Source: Bretschneidera sinensis
Lineage: Eukaryota > Streptophyta > Magnoliopsida > Brassicales > Akaniaceae
Assembly (NCBI GenBank): GCA_023935145.1
Contig: CM043703.1
Coordinates: 19,827,227 to 19,891,226, forward strand
Length of the DNA stretch: 64,000 nucleotides
Direction: 5' to 3'
In this document: one piece after another, positions 12,151 to 26,616 of the stretch
Numbering within the stretch: the first letter of the stretch is position 1
Layout: the number at the start of each line of letters is the position of its first letter
Notes under the pieces: generated by a model
The model's input: only the letters and a program-made list of their open reading frames with translations
What the model was told of the DNA's origin: nothing
Database searches by the model: none
Program-made: the position numbers and the translations under genes

Positions 12151-12925
12151 ACATTTTGGTACACTCGATAATATATATTATACCAATATGCATAGTCAAA
12201 AACACATTTAATTAAAATTTTCGAACTAACTTTTCTTTTTTTAGGCTCCAATAACAAATTTTTTCAAAAACCCTCACATTTTTAAATATCTCATAAAGAA
12301 TTTCATAATTTGAGGTTTACAAATTTTTCAAGTACACAAATCCTTAAAATTTAGCTCATGTTTTGCACAATGTTTAACAAGCCTCATATAAAACACATCT
12401 CATTTACTTATCAATTTTATGTAGTACTAAGATACCATATCACATAATATTTATTTATGAGCAAATCGCATGATAACAAATAATTAGATGCTTCGATTAT
12501 TTGTATAAAATATATATCACTTCGACATTTTTTTCATACCTTTTTTATGTATCAAAAATTTTTTCAAAATGTAGTGTTGACATCCCTTGTTTCCCACTTC
12601 TATGTCCATCATCAATTTTTTTTATTGTTTTATTTCTTTCTCCCACCAAGAAAGAATATTAATAAAAGTATTAGTGGCTTATTAAATTATTACCCAATGC
12701 AAAAAATACTCTACAAATTCTTTAATTCTTCCACTTTTACAACAATTTTGGATTTAATTATTTACAAATTATATTCTACCAAATGTGAGTGTGAAAAGCC
12801 ATCAATTCATAACGTCTACAAACTAATTTTTTTACTATTAAACGGGATGCACATCAATATATGCAGTGATTAAATCTTTAATTTAATCAACAATCAAATC
12901 TTATGCAACATAATAGTAACATTTT

Positions 12926-12964
<39 letters not shown>

Positions 12965-14749
12965 TGTGTGTGTTTCTTTCTCTCACAAGAATGGATGTCT
13001 TTGTCCAAAGAAAGAGTAATAAAACAACCCACCACAACTTTTCGTTTTTTTATTACCTCATTGCCATCATTACAACTTTTTTTCTTCACCGAAAGTGAAT
13101 CTTAAGTTTTAAAAAGTTCTAATAATGTAGTTAGTAACAATACTTTAGCCAAGCAATAATATGTGTTGTAATTTTATCTGTGTCCTCAAATATTTATTCA
13201 ACCATTTAATAAATTTCAATATCTTCCTTTAACATCTGGTAGTACGTAATAACAAGAAATACTTTGGCAATGACAAAAATTTAAGCATCCATAATGAAAA
13301 TCTACCTTTAAGATTATTTGAAATATTTGTGTATGAATGCTTTAATTCTTGTTACTAAAATTAATTTGTATTAACAATTAAACATAAGGAAATAAAGGAC
13401 AAGAAAACTTAACTATAAAGGAGCGCATATATATTGTCCTTAAAGGTAGATTTCGTGTCCTCGAAATCTTTGATTTGGCGCGTTTGGTCTCAACATGTCT
13501 ACTCTTTAGGATTCAACTATAACAATCATTTTGTATGAACACGCATCCACTACAACGGCTGAATGATTGCTACTGGAAATTTCTTGCTATTTATATCCCA
13601 CAAGATTCTAAATTATCAAGATATGCTACTCACAAAGAAGAGAGAAGATAGAAAAATGATTGTTGTGTACTCTTACAAATAGGAGAGGAGTACAAGTTAT
13701 ATGGTGTTATCTCCGACGACTAATTGGACCATAACGGTTAGTTTGATCAAGATAATAAGTGTTTTGAAACACTTAAAATAAATCTAACCATAAATATATA
13801 TATGATTCAATGGTTAAATGGTATCACGAGTCAGTTTGCACCCATCTTATTGGGTTTATTGTGAGTAAAAAACAAATCGTTCATCACAAACCTAAAGAAT
13901 TTGTAAAAAAAAAAAAAAAAAAAAACCTATATAATCTGATTTCCCTACCATACTTTTCAGTCTCTTTAAAGCTAAAGGAAATTGAGTCTAGAGGCCCAGT
14001 GGTGCTTAATTTATCATATAGCTAAAGTTTGTCAAAATGATAGTTGTTGGCTTTTAACAATACATTTATTTTGCAACTTTCTTAATTGGTGGCCACCCCA
14101 TGAAAAAGTATGCTGTCGTACTCTGAAAAAGATCTGCTGACCCCATGACATTGATTTTTTAGGTTATAGTATGAAGCCCAAGATGCCTCACGAGGTCTTA
14201 ATTTGAAAATAGTTAGACATGATATTAATAAATTGTTGATAATGATAATTATTGAAAACAGAGGAAGAGAACAATGCTATTCTCTCAAGCAAATTTATTA
14301 CAAAACCGATGAACATTTTTTAATACATTTTTCTTTTCAACTAATAATGGTATTTATATTAGTTTATAAAAAAATTTATAAGAAAATCATCCAATATTAA
14401 TATTCAATAAGAAACTTTGAAGTTTGAAAAGTAATGCTATACCAATCTAAAAAAAAAAGGAAAACTATGGCAATTACTCCGTGTCAAGTTTGTCAAGTAG
14501 AATGTATTTTGCTACACTAATTTTAGTTTATGATTGTTACAACGGGTTTTAAACAATTTTTAATAAAATAATAAAAATGGTAAAATTTATTTTATAGTTA
14601 ATAAAATAACCATGAAAACAATTAATTTGAAATAAATTAAATTTCTTCTGAAGAAATTTCAACTTTTAATTCATTCCAAAATCCGTTTTTAAAGGTTCTA
14701 ACATAATTTTTGTTTATTAAAAACTTAATACTCTTGCCAAACAGTACCT
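12151..14749. other. AT-rich spacer without recognisable genes
   Basis: I see no credible coding sequence. A TA microsatellite (about 12929-12955) runs into the perfect palindrome CACACACGTGTGTGTG (about 12957-12972). An A-run of about 20 occurs at 13903-13924. A short inverted repeat AGATTTCG..CGAAATCT is near 13446-13470. The remaining short ORFs have no recognisable motifs. Confidence 0.6.
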
Positions 14750-15115
14750 CACTACAAGATAAAAGGTTTTTGTATATTTCGGCGCTTTAAAGTGCCGGAA
14801 TATGAATTTTCGGCGGTTGTAAAAGGTTATCGCCTACGGTTTTTTTTTGCATATTTCGGCGTTTTAAAGTGCTGAAATATGAATTTTCGGCGCTTTTTAC
14901 AACCGCTGGATAAAGCGCCGGTATGTGTGGTGTCGAAGTGCAAATACCAGTGCGCTGGATAAAGCGTCGGGTATGTGTGGTGTCGAAGCACAAATACCGG
15001 CGCTTAGAGAAAGCGCCGCAATGTGCCTATTTTTTCGGCGCTTACAAGTGCCGGTATATGTTGGCCCTTTTAAATATACCGGCGCTTCTAAGCGCCGATA
15101 TATAACTGTTTTAAT
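14750..15115. repeat. Left subterminal repeat array of the CACTA element
   Basis: About ten copies of a CGGCGCTT(T)AAAGTGCCGG(A/T)ATATG-like unit occur in both orientations between the terminus and about 15105, so they form hairpins. In En/Spm such subterminal repeats are binding sites for the element's TnpA protein; here that role is inferred from position and clustering. Small ORFs crossing the array are artefacts of its GC content. Confidence 0.88.
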
Positions 15116-15359
15116 TTTTTTTTCACATTATTTTTGTTTAATATTATACAATAAAATGAACCAATCAATAAACAGATGTACCATAAAATTTAAAATGTTC
15201 TTCAATATATAAAATGTACCATAAAATTTCAAAATGTTCTTCAATATATAAAACATCATCCAAAAAAATTCTTTAACTCAGTACAAATTAAAGTCATCTC
15301 ATGTACAAAAAATAAAACAATCATAGTTACCATCACAGTTGACATCAATTTTGAGGTCT

Positions 15360-17145
15360 TCTACTAACCAATTGTTTTAGTAAAGACTTCAGCTCATCCA
15401 TTTGGGATTGCATACTGTTCATTTGATCATCATGCTTAGCTGTAATTTCTTGAATCTGATGCGACTGTTGTTCAATTTGATGCGACTATTGTTTAATCTG
15501 ATGCGCATGTTGTTGATTGGTTTCTTCCATTTGTGCTCTCAGACTATTTATCTCTTCAGCATAAGCCCCATAGTATCCCATTTCATTCCTCATTTGAGCT
15601 GAAAGTCCAAACACAGCATAGGGTGTAACTCCAAAACCCTGACCTCGGACACGACCGGAACTCTCTTCACCCATAAGCTCGGTGAAGACTTCATTTTGTA
15701 TTGCTAGATTATTGCTAGCATCAGAGGATCCTGAAGCTGCAACAAGTTCAGCAACACGAGCTTCAGCTGTCACCTACAATTAGGAAACAATAAAAGATTA
15801 AACTTCTTCGAATATTTAGTAGCTAATTACAGCTAAATTTACATAAAACAAAAGGTGCTTATCATATTTTACAGAAAAACGGGTAGAATTTCCTCTATTT
15901 TTCCATAAAACCTCCTGCAAAAGAAAAACAAATATACAATCCAAACGATGTAGCCAATTCACAACTTAACAAATATACAATCCAAACATCGATGTTGAAA
16001 AAGATTATACAGTCAACAACTATAACCACAAAAACTCTACAATCAAGGCAATACAATCTAAAGACTTCCCACATACATGAATATAAGAGAATATATCACT
16101 AACAGTCTAACCAAAAAAGGAAAAAAAATAACATACATCATCAATAAAGAAATCCAAATCTGCATTAGAGACAATCTTCCTTTCAGAATCAACAGAATGT
16201 CTCTTATGCCATCTTGCAATGATTTGTTACATAGGCTATGCTTAGAAGTTAATTTAAAAATACCACAAAAGCTTTAACAGATGTAGAAGAACTTGTATGC
16301 TTACCACTCCACTAGTTTTATGAGTAAATCTACTTTCATTCAAAGAATTCAAGTTAGGATTCCTAGCATAGTCGACCCAAAGAGGAAGAAGTCATTTGAG
16401 CGGTGTAGTAGCCGTGCAAGAAGTGTAAAGAGTCAGCTTCTGATTCAATGATTAGTTAAATTTGGGTGTTAGAAGAATAAGATCTCTTCATAATAACAGT
16501 GGCCCTACTGATAAACTGGTCCCATAGCATATACCCATTTATTTACAATGGAGATACTGAATAACATGCCAGAAATATGTCCATCTAATAATAGAGATGA
16601 CATGCTTTTAATTTTTCATATTCAAGTACTTATGGTTAATTAACAAGTTGAAAAACAAGGTAGAAATAACTTAAAAGCCCAGAATGCATGACATTCGAAA
16701 CCCTGACCACGTACTCACTGGAAATCACATATCAACAGGTTGAATGGAGCAAGTTACAAAATCATCATGGTTTTTAACTCGACCCAACACAAGCTGTGCA
16801 CACCCCTATTAGTACACACTGATCACAGCTTCACACACACAAAAATTTATTACATACTTGCAAAAAACTTGAATGAACACAAACACATGTAAATTGATGC
16901 AGAGGAAGTTTAGAAAATAAAAAGGAGAACATAGTGGCCTCAAGAGCAATCAATACACAATTTGAGATCTGGAACTCTCTCTCACCCAAAACCCAGCCAA
17001 GCGCAGCCACATTCAAAAATTATTAATCTGTTCGTTCAATTCGAGGAACTAGTAGCTAGTTGTCAGATTCAAGGATTTTTTCTTTCAAAAGAAGTAGTTA
17101 GATTCAAGTTAGGATAACCACAAGCTTAAGCCACAAATTTAATAT

Positions 17146-17200
<55 letters not shown>

Positions 17201-20200
17201 GCTAAATCCAATATTTAAGACCCATTAAAAGAAACCTACCGAATAATGGCAACTTGAATAAGAAAGTAAATTAGCAAAAGTTATCCAACCATAAGTTTCC
17301 CCTTCCCTATGTAGAATATATTGGAAAACACTGCACTAAACTAATAGCAGGCATTGAACCATTTATTTGAGTTGCCTAGCTCCAACCCCAAAAAGAATCT
17401 CCAGGCCCACTTTACTATTTTGCTCACTAAACAAACAATCTTGTGGATATATATATACTATAATCCCATTTATTAGGAGATTTCTCAAAACACCACAGCT
17501 TTGTGCAACAGACACATAAAAAACACTTACCAAGCGCGTGCATTGTGGAAACCACACAAGCAATTTTCGGGAAATATGCTATAGGGATCTTAACAGGAAT
17601 CCCTTTCCAACAATATACAGTTCCACCAGTCATACAAATACCACTTTTTAAGCAAAGCAACAAGCACATCACAACTATAAGCAATGAATATAAGAAATTA
17701 GCAGACAGTTAAAGAGAATCACATCATCCAGCTGCTAATTACAGGAGATCCTCCAAGAGGCAAGGCATTCCCCACATATGACCACTCAATCAATGCATAT
17801 TTGGGATATTTAATAAACAGGAAGGACATCACAATCACTACTTTTTTTTCTTTTTAATTCAGAAGTATTAACTACTTGTACAAAATCTGAAGTATGGTCC
17901 AATAAGTACTATGGAATGCTTTGCTAAAACTGAAGCATATCATGATGATAGAAGAAGGTGGCCTCAGTAACCAAGAGTTTTCTTCTGTCAAAATAATTTT
18001 TTTTATTACTATTAAATCAAAAAATTGTTCAAAAAGTGTTGGTCAGTTAACACAGCACGTTTGGACAGGGGAGAGTAAAAGATAAAATGTGGGGTGTGTA
18101 CCCTTACCCTTGTTTAGATATAATTTTAAATGAGGGGGGCACTCTTTTCTCCCCTTAAGACCCCATTTTATCAATTCTCCAAATTGAAGAAACAAGGATG
18201 GAGAGAATCATATCTTTGGTCTTTGATTTGGGTTCAAAGGATGGTAAGGAGAATAACAGAAAAGATGGGGCGAGGGGTGTTAGTAGAACTCTTAAGTTCT
18301 AATACTGCATCACACTAATTCTCATTTATTTTTATCAGGTCTCTCTATTTCCTATACTATTTTGTATAAATAATCATGAGGAACACAAATTAAGCAACAT
18401 GGATACAAAGTAAATAAAGAATAATACCAACTTTGCATGCCTCGTAAAGAATTATGCAAAATTTACATAAGTTTAGATTTAACTCATTTGACAAAATAGA
18501 AACCTCAGACTTTCTTCCATTATCAGTAGCAGAGGTAAAGAAATAATCTTACTATTTGATTTAACTTATCTGAAGAAAAAAAATAAAGTCTCCCTAAAAA
18601 ATGCTACCTCATACACTACATTTTTCTGAATTGACAACCCATATATAAAAATGCAATAAAGAATCACGACTCATACAGAAAAAGATCTAATTCTTATCCA
18701 GTTCTAATTTTAACCGCAAAATATGATTTTATTAACGTTCAACAGGAAACATTACAAGGCACTAATTGCCCCACAACAAATCTCAACAGAAACATAATTC
18801 CACAATCCCAGTAGCACTGCTAGGCTCCAAAACCACAAATAATAACAGAAAAACACGAAACACAACCTAGACTTAAAAGAACCATGCTAAACCATTGGAT
18901 AAGAGATAAAAGTATCAATAAAACTATAAAAGACCAGCAACAGTGGAATAAAAAAAACATAAAAGATCTTTAGTAAAACATAGAAGATATTTCCTTCACA
19001 AATCAGTTATAAAACCAACCAATAAAATCTTAAAACCTTACAATCAAATACAGAAAGTCCTAACTGCCAGATTTGCCCTTTTTGCTCTCTTATTCAACCA
19101 AATTATTTGAGGGTTCAGCCAAAGGGTTAATTATAGAAACCCCTTGAGGTTTGGGGTGAGTTACATTAATCTTCTTCATCTATGTCATCTCCTATCTCCA
19201 TCAACTATCATTTTCCTTTCTTTTTTAAACAGCAAAAAGCTTTTATCACTCCATAAGCAAGCATCAACACATGCAGTAAGTACAAGTATCAAACAAAAAC
19301 CAACATACCAACACCACCCATAATACCACTAATACCAGCAAGAACAATAACAAGAAAGAAACCATGCAACTGAAAGACAGTCACCAACAGGGTAGCAAAA
19401 AATAACCTGCAAAACTAAAACTCAAAGCAGCAGCAACCTGAAACAACAACCAACGGAGACAAAGACACACCCCAACCAAAACGAAACTCCCAAATATGAA
19501 CATAGACCAATCAAGATCATTCTTTCTAAATCACAATGATAAGGCACGTTGGTTTACAAATCAAATTACCATAAATGGTACAATGAACTTACCATAAATT
19601 GTTGTGATGCATCATCAATAAAAGTCTCATCCTTGTGTTTATGAGTTTCAGCAAAAAACTCTATGCGCCCGGGCTCATTCCCATGTGTCATCTCCTACCA
19701 TGTATGAAAAGAGTTCAAATTGTGACTCAATACACTACATCTCAAATGAAAGATTAGATGAATGAAGCAAATTAACTCACATATTCATGCCATCTTCTAG
19801 CAAAACTCTTTGAACCGGACGTGTGAGGACATTGTTGTCCTTCACGTGCTGCTATCCCTATATTGGAATATTTCTACACCAATAATAAACCAATTGAATA
19901 AGCAGTCATTATTAAAAAAATAGAAACAACGATAATCCAAATTAACATAATTATCTTAAAACAACCTCACTCTGGTCATAGAACCAGTAGTTCACCAGTT
20001 GCTTCCACTGGTCTTGATCTACGCCTTTTGGAACATCATTGGTCAAAACTTGTTTAGTTTTGTTCCTCACATAGTCCCTTTTCAGCACATATCGGTAGTC
20101 CCTCCATTTTTTCCCTATCATCCTCAACAAAATGTTGTCTATCGCCTCAATCATAGGATAATAGAACTTTCTCTACCACAAAGAAAGGAAATCGATGTCA

Positions 20201-20868
20201 AATAAGCATTATTGGTGTTAGGGATTATGCATGTACAACACCACGAATACAAAAAAACAAAAAAATATTGGAGGCAATCAATGGTCATTAAGTTGTTACT
20301 TAGCCGAATCAATATAACAAGGTCCTTCTTGTAGCTAGAAGTGACCTTCTTCCAATCCGTGTAATTAAACGGACAAAAGTTCTCTCTCTTCGCAACCTTG
20401 CTCAACCAGCTACTTAACATTTGGCCACCTTTCTTAATAGGTTGATGATGTGCATTGAAGTGGACCACAATTTTTTCCCCACGTTTAAGGGACCACACTT
20501 GTGAGGTTCTCAGGACACGTGTTTGTTTCCTCACCCTCCCTTCAGAATCTATACATTGAAGCATAAATTTTATAATTAGTATAACAATGTGGTATCAAAC
20601 TAGTTATAGAGAGAATGTATTCTAATACAAATATTACCAATTATCTCGTATTGTTCACTGTCACTATGATCACTTCCCGTTGTTATTTGATCGGTCTCAG
20701 AATCATTTTGAGAGTCATGATCATCATCAATGTGATACTCATGCTCATGGTGAACATCTTCTTGATGGTGTGAAGACTCAGTTGCATACTGATTTGACAT
20801 GTTATCTCTAACTGATGAAGGGATATTTTTTGACCTATACATCTTGCAATCTGTATACATAAAAACAT
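15360..20868 (-). pseudogene. Transposase_24-type (TnpA-like) second gene of the CACTA element
   Basis: Exon-like blocks on the minus strand: an acidic His/Asp-rich start (about 20860-20640); a block with SWLSKVAKRENFCPFNYTDW (about 20555-20270); KKWRDYRYVLKRDYVRNKTK to QWKQLVNYWFYDQSE (about 20154-19966); a Gln/Cys block with TSGSKSFARRWHEY (about 19860-19770); NEPGRIEFFAETHKHKDETF ending at 19593 before GTAAGT. A 3,819-bp GT-AG intron follows, then a last exon (15773-15375) ending in a Gln/His/Met-rich coiled coil. The KSFA..EFFAETH organisation is that of the plant Transposase_24 family, the second protein of many CACTA elements. One in-frame stop interrupts the last exon at about 15486. 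Such proteins are thought to bind DNA; that is inference here. Confidence 0.75.
15774..19592 (-). other. Large intron of the Transposase_24 gene, with exon-like inserts
   Basis: The intron is bounded by GTAAGT (19592) and TTGTAG (15774). It holds a long TA microsatellite (about 17148-17200) and low-complexity A-rich stretches (18000-19500). Minus-strand exon-like segments include one ending at 16305 before GTAAGC (LPLWVDYARNPNLNSLNESR), one ending at 16137 before GTATGT (VSNADLDFFIDD), and an open stretch at about 17650-17550 (GGTVYCWKGIPVKIPIAYF). I do not recognise these; they may be captured host exons. Confidence 0.5.
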
Positions 20869-21419
20869 TAAAATGATTATATTTTACACTATTAAGAATG
20901 CATTAAAAGTTAACAAGAATTAGAAGAACCATACCTGAAAGATAGGAATGGTCAAGAGGTCGCAGCAAATGCAGCAATCAATAACTTCGGAGTACCTGAG
21001 AACAAATGAACAAATAAGTGATTCAAATAAGATTTAAAGAACAAGCAATAATCAATGATACAACCAAAACAGGAATTTACGACATTCTAAAGTAGCATTC
21101 CACAAATAGTACGCAAAAAAGTTCAGGATTTTTGTTATATGTGATACAAAGCAACAGTAACCCGATAGATTACAATAAAACCTTACAAAACTCGTTGACA
21201 CACATGTCCATCACATAAATACACATCCAAATATAATTACACGGAAATGCATATAAAACTAGTTGGTATCTTCGTCAATGTCCATCCTAGCCCAAGTTAA
21301 GATACAATCTAATTGATCATCTACCACTACATTAGAAGGCATGCACTGATTGTAAGTGTCATCATCATCTTCCTGTGTTTTTTCCCCTATTTCATATAGG
21401 TCCCTTGGCTTTGTGATAC

Positions 21420-24400
21420 CATTCCTTTATTGTTGGGTCTTACACATAAAACACTTGTTTCGCTCGAGATGAAAGTACGAACGGGTCATCCTTCAATAAC
21501 TGACCAGTGTGTATTAACTTATTCAAGTTCACGATAATGCACCCACTTGAATATTTCTTTAAACCCCTTGGTGAATTAATATCCACCCAATCACAATGGA
21601 ACAACACAATCTTAAACGTCTCATAGTAATCCAACTCGATGATATCGTTGAGCACACCATAATACATTTTATCATCCATTTCAACCATAACTCCAGAATT
21701 TTGAGATCATCTACACCTCTCACGTTCTTTCGTGTGGAATTTAAAGCCGTTGATGTTGAATCCATTGAATCTCCTAACAACATTATTCGGACCTCGAGGA
21801 AAGGCAATTAGTTCATCTGAATAATTGTTATCCACCATCCATGACACCTAAACATTTTCCAACAATTAATATGAAACTACAACATTCAATGTTTAATTGA
21901 AGACACTTATAACATTCAAAGACTCTTATTATTATGCCTAACCTGTCTCATAAGCCATGAGGGAAATTTCTCAACCAACCACTTCTGTTCGAGACTTTGT
22001 ATTGGTCGATTGGAATGGTTAGTTAGTCTTTGAGTAGTCAAAAATTTGCTGCAATAATTGATGTTTTTATGTAACTGTTAGGCATCACAGTGATAACAAC
22101 AGATAATAAAAACTCAATTTAAACACATGATTACTAATTAAGTTCCTTTATTGATACTAACCTATGAAGGTCAGAAAGTTTATCATTATGTAGCAACACA
22201 TAACGATGTACTTGAGCCAATGACATGTCATCGAGTTCAACACTCATAATCTTTCCCATTATCCGTCCACTAGAGGAAAACATGTATTCATCCGAAAAAT
22301 TTACAGTATCATTGTTCCTTTGGGGGCGATTGAATCTTGTCTCTACACCTTTGAAGAATTAGGAGCAATATGTTAGACACTCTTCCCCATTGTACCCTTC
22401 AGCAATTGACCCTTCGGGTCGACTTCTATTACGTACGTAAGATTTCAAGCGCACTAAATACCTTGCAAAGCCAAAAAATTAAAGATAAATTAAGTATCCA
22501 ATATACAACAAAAAAACAAAGTGCACTAAATAGCTTTGAACATCTAACCTCTCAACAGGATACATCCACCTGTAGTGTACGGGACCCCCAAGTCTAGCCT
22601 CAGAGGCTAAGTGAATGATAAGATGAACCATAATGGTAAAGAAACCTGGGGGGAATATTTTCTCCAAATGGCAGAGTGTCAAAGCAACACGCGACTCCAA
22701 TAAGTCTAGCTCATAGGGATCAAGGGCGTTAGAGAATAAAGCTTTGAAAAATGATGATAACTCAGACACAACTGCTACAACATATCTAGGCAAAGATGCT
22801 CTTAAGGCAATCGGAAGGATTTCTTGCATTACTATGTGACCATCATGAGTCTTTAAGTTTAACAGCTTACGATCTTTTAGGTTGACACATATGGAGATGT
22901 TTAATGCATACCCATCAGGAACTTTAAAATTTGCCAAAACTGTCAAGAAATTATGCTTCTCATTCGTGGACATAGTGTAGCATGCTGGAGGCGAGTGATC
23001 TTTTCCATTAGGAAGAACAACTAAATAGAGGTATTTCCTAATACCAATTTCGTCGAGATCGCGGCATGCCTTCTTATTATCTTTAGTCTTACCATCTATA
23101 TTCAATGTTGTTCCAATCAAATTATCACATACATTCTTCTCTATATGCATCACATCTAAATTATGACGCAATAGATTATCTTTCCAATATGGTAACTAAA
23201 AAAAATGCTTTTTTTTTCTTCCACAACATATGTACAACTCCCTCATCCATTGGAATATCCTCATTATCAACATTTTCAAGGAAATCGTCCATACCCTCAA
23301 AAAGGTTATCAACTTCGTCCACTAGCACTTGCCCCGTAGAGGTACTAACATCCTCTCTTGTCCTCTTTTTAGAAGGTTTCGAGGTTTTACCATAGCTATA
23401 GGTTCCACCCTCTAGTTGTCTTAAAACATCGTGCCCTGATGGTGGAACAGGAGCAGATCCCAACTCTATGGTGCCATCAAACTGATCCTTTTGAAAACGA
23501 AACTCATGGTTTTATGCTAACCATCGACAATGACCCATATAGCAAAACTTTCCCCCGTGCTTTAACCATACAGAATGCATAGATTCCCCACAACATGGAC
23601 AAGTAACCCGCTCCTTGGTGCTCCAACCAGATAAGTTTGCATAGGCTAGAAAATCATTAATGGTCCAAAGAAGAGAAGCGCACAGCTTAAAGCTTTGATT
23701 GGTGGACGCATCAAACGCATCAACACCATCCCATAATTGTTTCAACTCTTCCATTAAGGGCTACAAAAAGATATCAATATCATTACAGGGGCTTCTCTCA
23801 ACAGGAATCACCATAGAAAGGATGAAGGATGTTTACTTCATGCAAAGCCACGGTGGTACGTTGTATGGGACCAAAAGAACGGGCCATGTGCTATAAGTTG
23901 AACTCATTATTCGAAAGAGATTGAACCCGTCACTAGCTAGGCTAAGCCTAACACTCTGAGGATCAGCTGCAAAATCGGGATACAATCTATCCAATTCATT
24001 CCAAGCTAATCCATCCGCAAGGTGTCTTAAAATCCCATCCTTTGTCCGATCTTTGTCATGCCATCTCATCAACGAAGCCGTTTTAGATGACACATATATC
24101 TTCTTCAATCTTGGTATTAGTGAAAAATAACGCAATACCTTAGCTGGCTTTTTATTTTTCGATTGACCAACCATCTCATTCAATGGATCCTCATCATCAG
24201 CTGTGTTTTTGACCCACCGTGCCACTCCACATGCATGACAAAATTCATCATTCACATGCTCACCCCAATACAGTGTGTAGTCATTAGGACAAACATGAAT
24301 CTTCTCATACCCAAGACCCAATCCTTTGATAATCTTCATGGATTCATAATAATTTGATGGCAATGGAGCACACATAAAAAAATGTCATGTTGATAAACTC

Positions 24401-25042
24401 AAGCAACATAGTCAGAGATTTGCCAGACCACCCATTCAAACATTTGAGGTGTAGTAGATATAACATGAAACTTAACTTTGTGAAATTCTGACAACCCGGA
24501 TAAAGTTCAGTATCGTAATCTTTCATCAAATTGCGATACTGAGTCGTCTCATCAATAGCAGAATGAACTGGATGTTCGATGTGTGAAGGATCACCACAAT
24601 TATTGAACTCAAACCCACCATGAGCCTGTTGCTCTTTACCATGCTCATTTGAAGATCCCACTTCGATTCCTAAACTTAACGGTTCATTGTTTGAGTTTTC
24701 ATAAGTAACCTCGAAAGCACCTCGGAGCAAACCCAACACGTCATCTCATCCCATGAAGCCACCTGGAACACTAGTGGGTTGTGAACTAGTGTGAGTGTGC
24801 TCAATACGAAATACTTTCTCCCTATGAAAAACCCACTCGGTGTAACCTGGACTAAACCCATTATACAATAGATGCTCCTGAACAATTTCTGGTTTGAATG
24901 AATAATAATTACTACATCTCCTACATGGACAAACAATACTACCACGACCACAAGCTTTCTGATACGCAAATCTAATGAAGTTTGCAACACCATCCATATA
25001 GGCTTTACTCGACCTCAGTTTATCTATCCAACTTTTATCCAT
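21420..25042 (-). pseudogene. TNP2-type CACTA transposase (TnpD-like), decayed
   Basis: Domains in order on the minus strand: Transpos_assoc (25042-24800; KACGRGSIVCPCRRCSNYYS); Transposase_21/TNP2 core (24375-23512; CPNDYTLYWGE, CHACGVARW, LASDGFNLF, LVPYNVPPWLCMK, CPCCGESMHSVWLKHGGKF); DUF4218 (23171-22200; DVMHIEKNVCDNLIGT, LTLCHLEKIFPPGFF, VHYRWMYPVERL); DUF4216 (21807-21440; VLFHCDWVDINSPRGLKKY). This is the usual TNP2 architecture, the enzyme that cuts CACTA ends. Defects seen: a stop in the first exon at 24746, a frameshift near 24390, breaks near 23860 and 23515, and a frameshift in DUF4216 near 21690. Not functional as it stands. Confidence 0.92.
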
Positions 25043-26616
25043 TTTTAGATGACAGCAATAGACTTTCCTAAAACAATGTTAATAAAGTCAGAATTGTAAT
25101 ATTTTTGGCAAAAGAAGGCATAATCACAAACTTCAATTTGATTGGTAAGTGGATGAACTAAAATTGATAACAACAAATTGATACAAACTCATGTTAGCAA
25201 TTAGTCTCAACAAATAATTAATATTAATAATTATTACAGTCTTAATATAAATTATATACAATAAAATTATTATTATTTTTATAATTAAATGATTTTTTCA
25301 CGTATATCAGCATTTTTATGCTTCAGGATGTCTCTGTGCATACATAACAATTCATTTTACCATGAAAGTTTTTTCCTATGTTTCTAATCATCACAGCTCT
25401 TACAGGCACAAGTTCAACTCAACCAAGACTAACATTATTCACATTATTCTGGATTTACTAAGTCATTTCCTTTTAATCTTAATTGTTATCCTTGTGAATT
25501 ATACTAAGGTGTATCCAGTATTCGAAGTCAAGCCTAAAATTCAGCAGCCCCAATTTCATTGATTTTTAAACCAATTATAGCATAACTCATTAGAACTTAT
25601 CAAATTCATATAACTTCAGGAATAAAAACTAATATAGTAATGAGATCGAAACCATACTTAGGTTAAAGAAAGAATGGCACTGGATCTCTAGTTAGAAGTT
25701 AGGCTAGAACTAAAATTATAGAACAATCAATTATTTTTTCTATATTCAAAGCTACTTAAACCATAACAGAAGAAAAAAAAAAGGATCCAACTGTGTACTA
25801 AAATGGATAACCTTGTTATGTGCTGAAAAAGATATTCTATAACTTAAATCATTTCAAAAACTTAACAGATGCGAATTTAGCACCTAAATTATTCGGGCGA
25901 AGCTTATGTTGAATTTGGACTGTAATTTTACTGGTCCATTTTATAAGGGTTTATGGATAGAGTTCAAAATTAATAACGATTGTAAATCATGAATCCATAA
26001 TTTTAAGTTACTGAATGTTAAGAATCAAAAGTAACGACTCCAAATATTGTTAAAAGGTTCGTAATTTAGCCTTAAAGATTAATACTTTTTGTATTTACAA
26101 GAGTAAAAATTAATTAAAGCTAAAAGTAACTTAGATCCCCACATTAACTAGGTCTAATCCAATCGATACACTTCTTGACAATCAAAAAGACAAGAAAAGG
26201 CATTTAGGGTCGGTTCAATATTGTAGAAAATTATTCAGGTTTTACAACAAAAAAAATTGCATTTGCTCGATTTTTTTTTTTTGGGGTATGTTTTGAGTGT
26301 TCTACAATTGAACGCACCATTAGTTCCTCACCTATTAAACACACAATTCAATTTATTATCTTGAATTATATTTGACAAGCTAAGCTCACAAGAATCAGCA
26401 TAAGAATTAGCAATAAAAGCCAACACTATTTATATATAACTCAAACATATATATTCTTAGTACCTTAACCAGTACTAATGAGTCCTGGCATGTACAAAGA
26501 TCGTTCATGCAATTAGGGTAACATATATAACTCTCTCAAATACAAAATTAAACAAACTAGCAGAATATTAACTAGTACTATTAATATTCAGACTCTTGTA
26601 GCTATAACAACTTTCC
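25043..26616 (-). other. Leader/upstream region of TNP2 inside the CACTA
   Basis: I see no coding segment here. The stretch is AT-rich and probably holds the 5' part or first intron of the transposase transcript, which would start near the right end. No known element or repeat was recognised. Confidence 0.4.

Noticed and set aside
12129..12975. Possible second gene in the AT-rich spacer (108-residue frame at 12547)
   Set aside because: Composition is extremely Phe/Leu/Asn/Lys-rich as expected for AT-rich noncoding DNA, with no motif.
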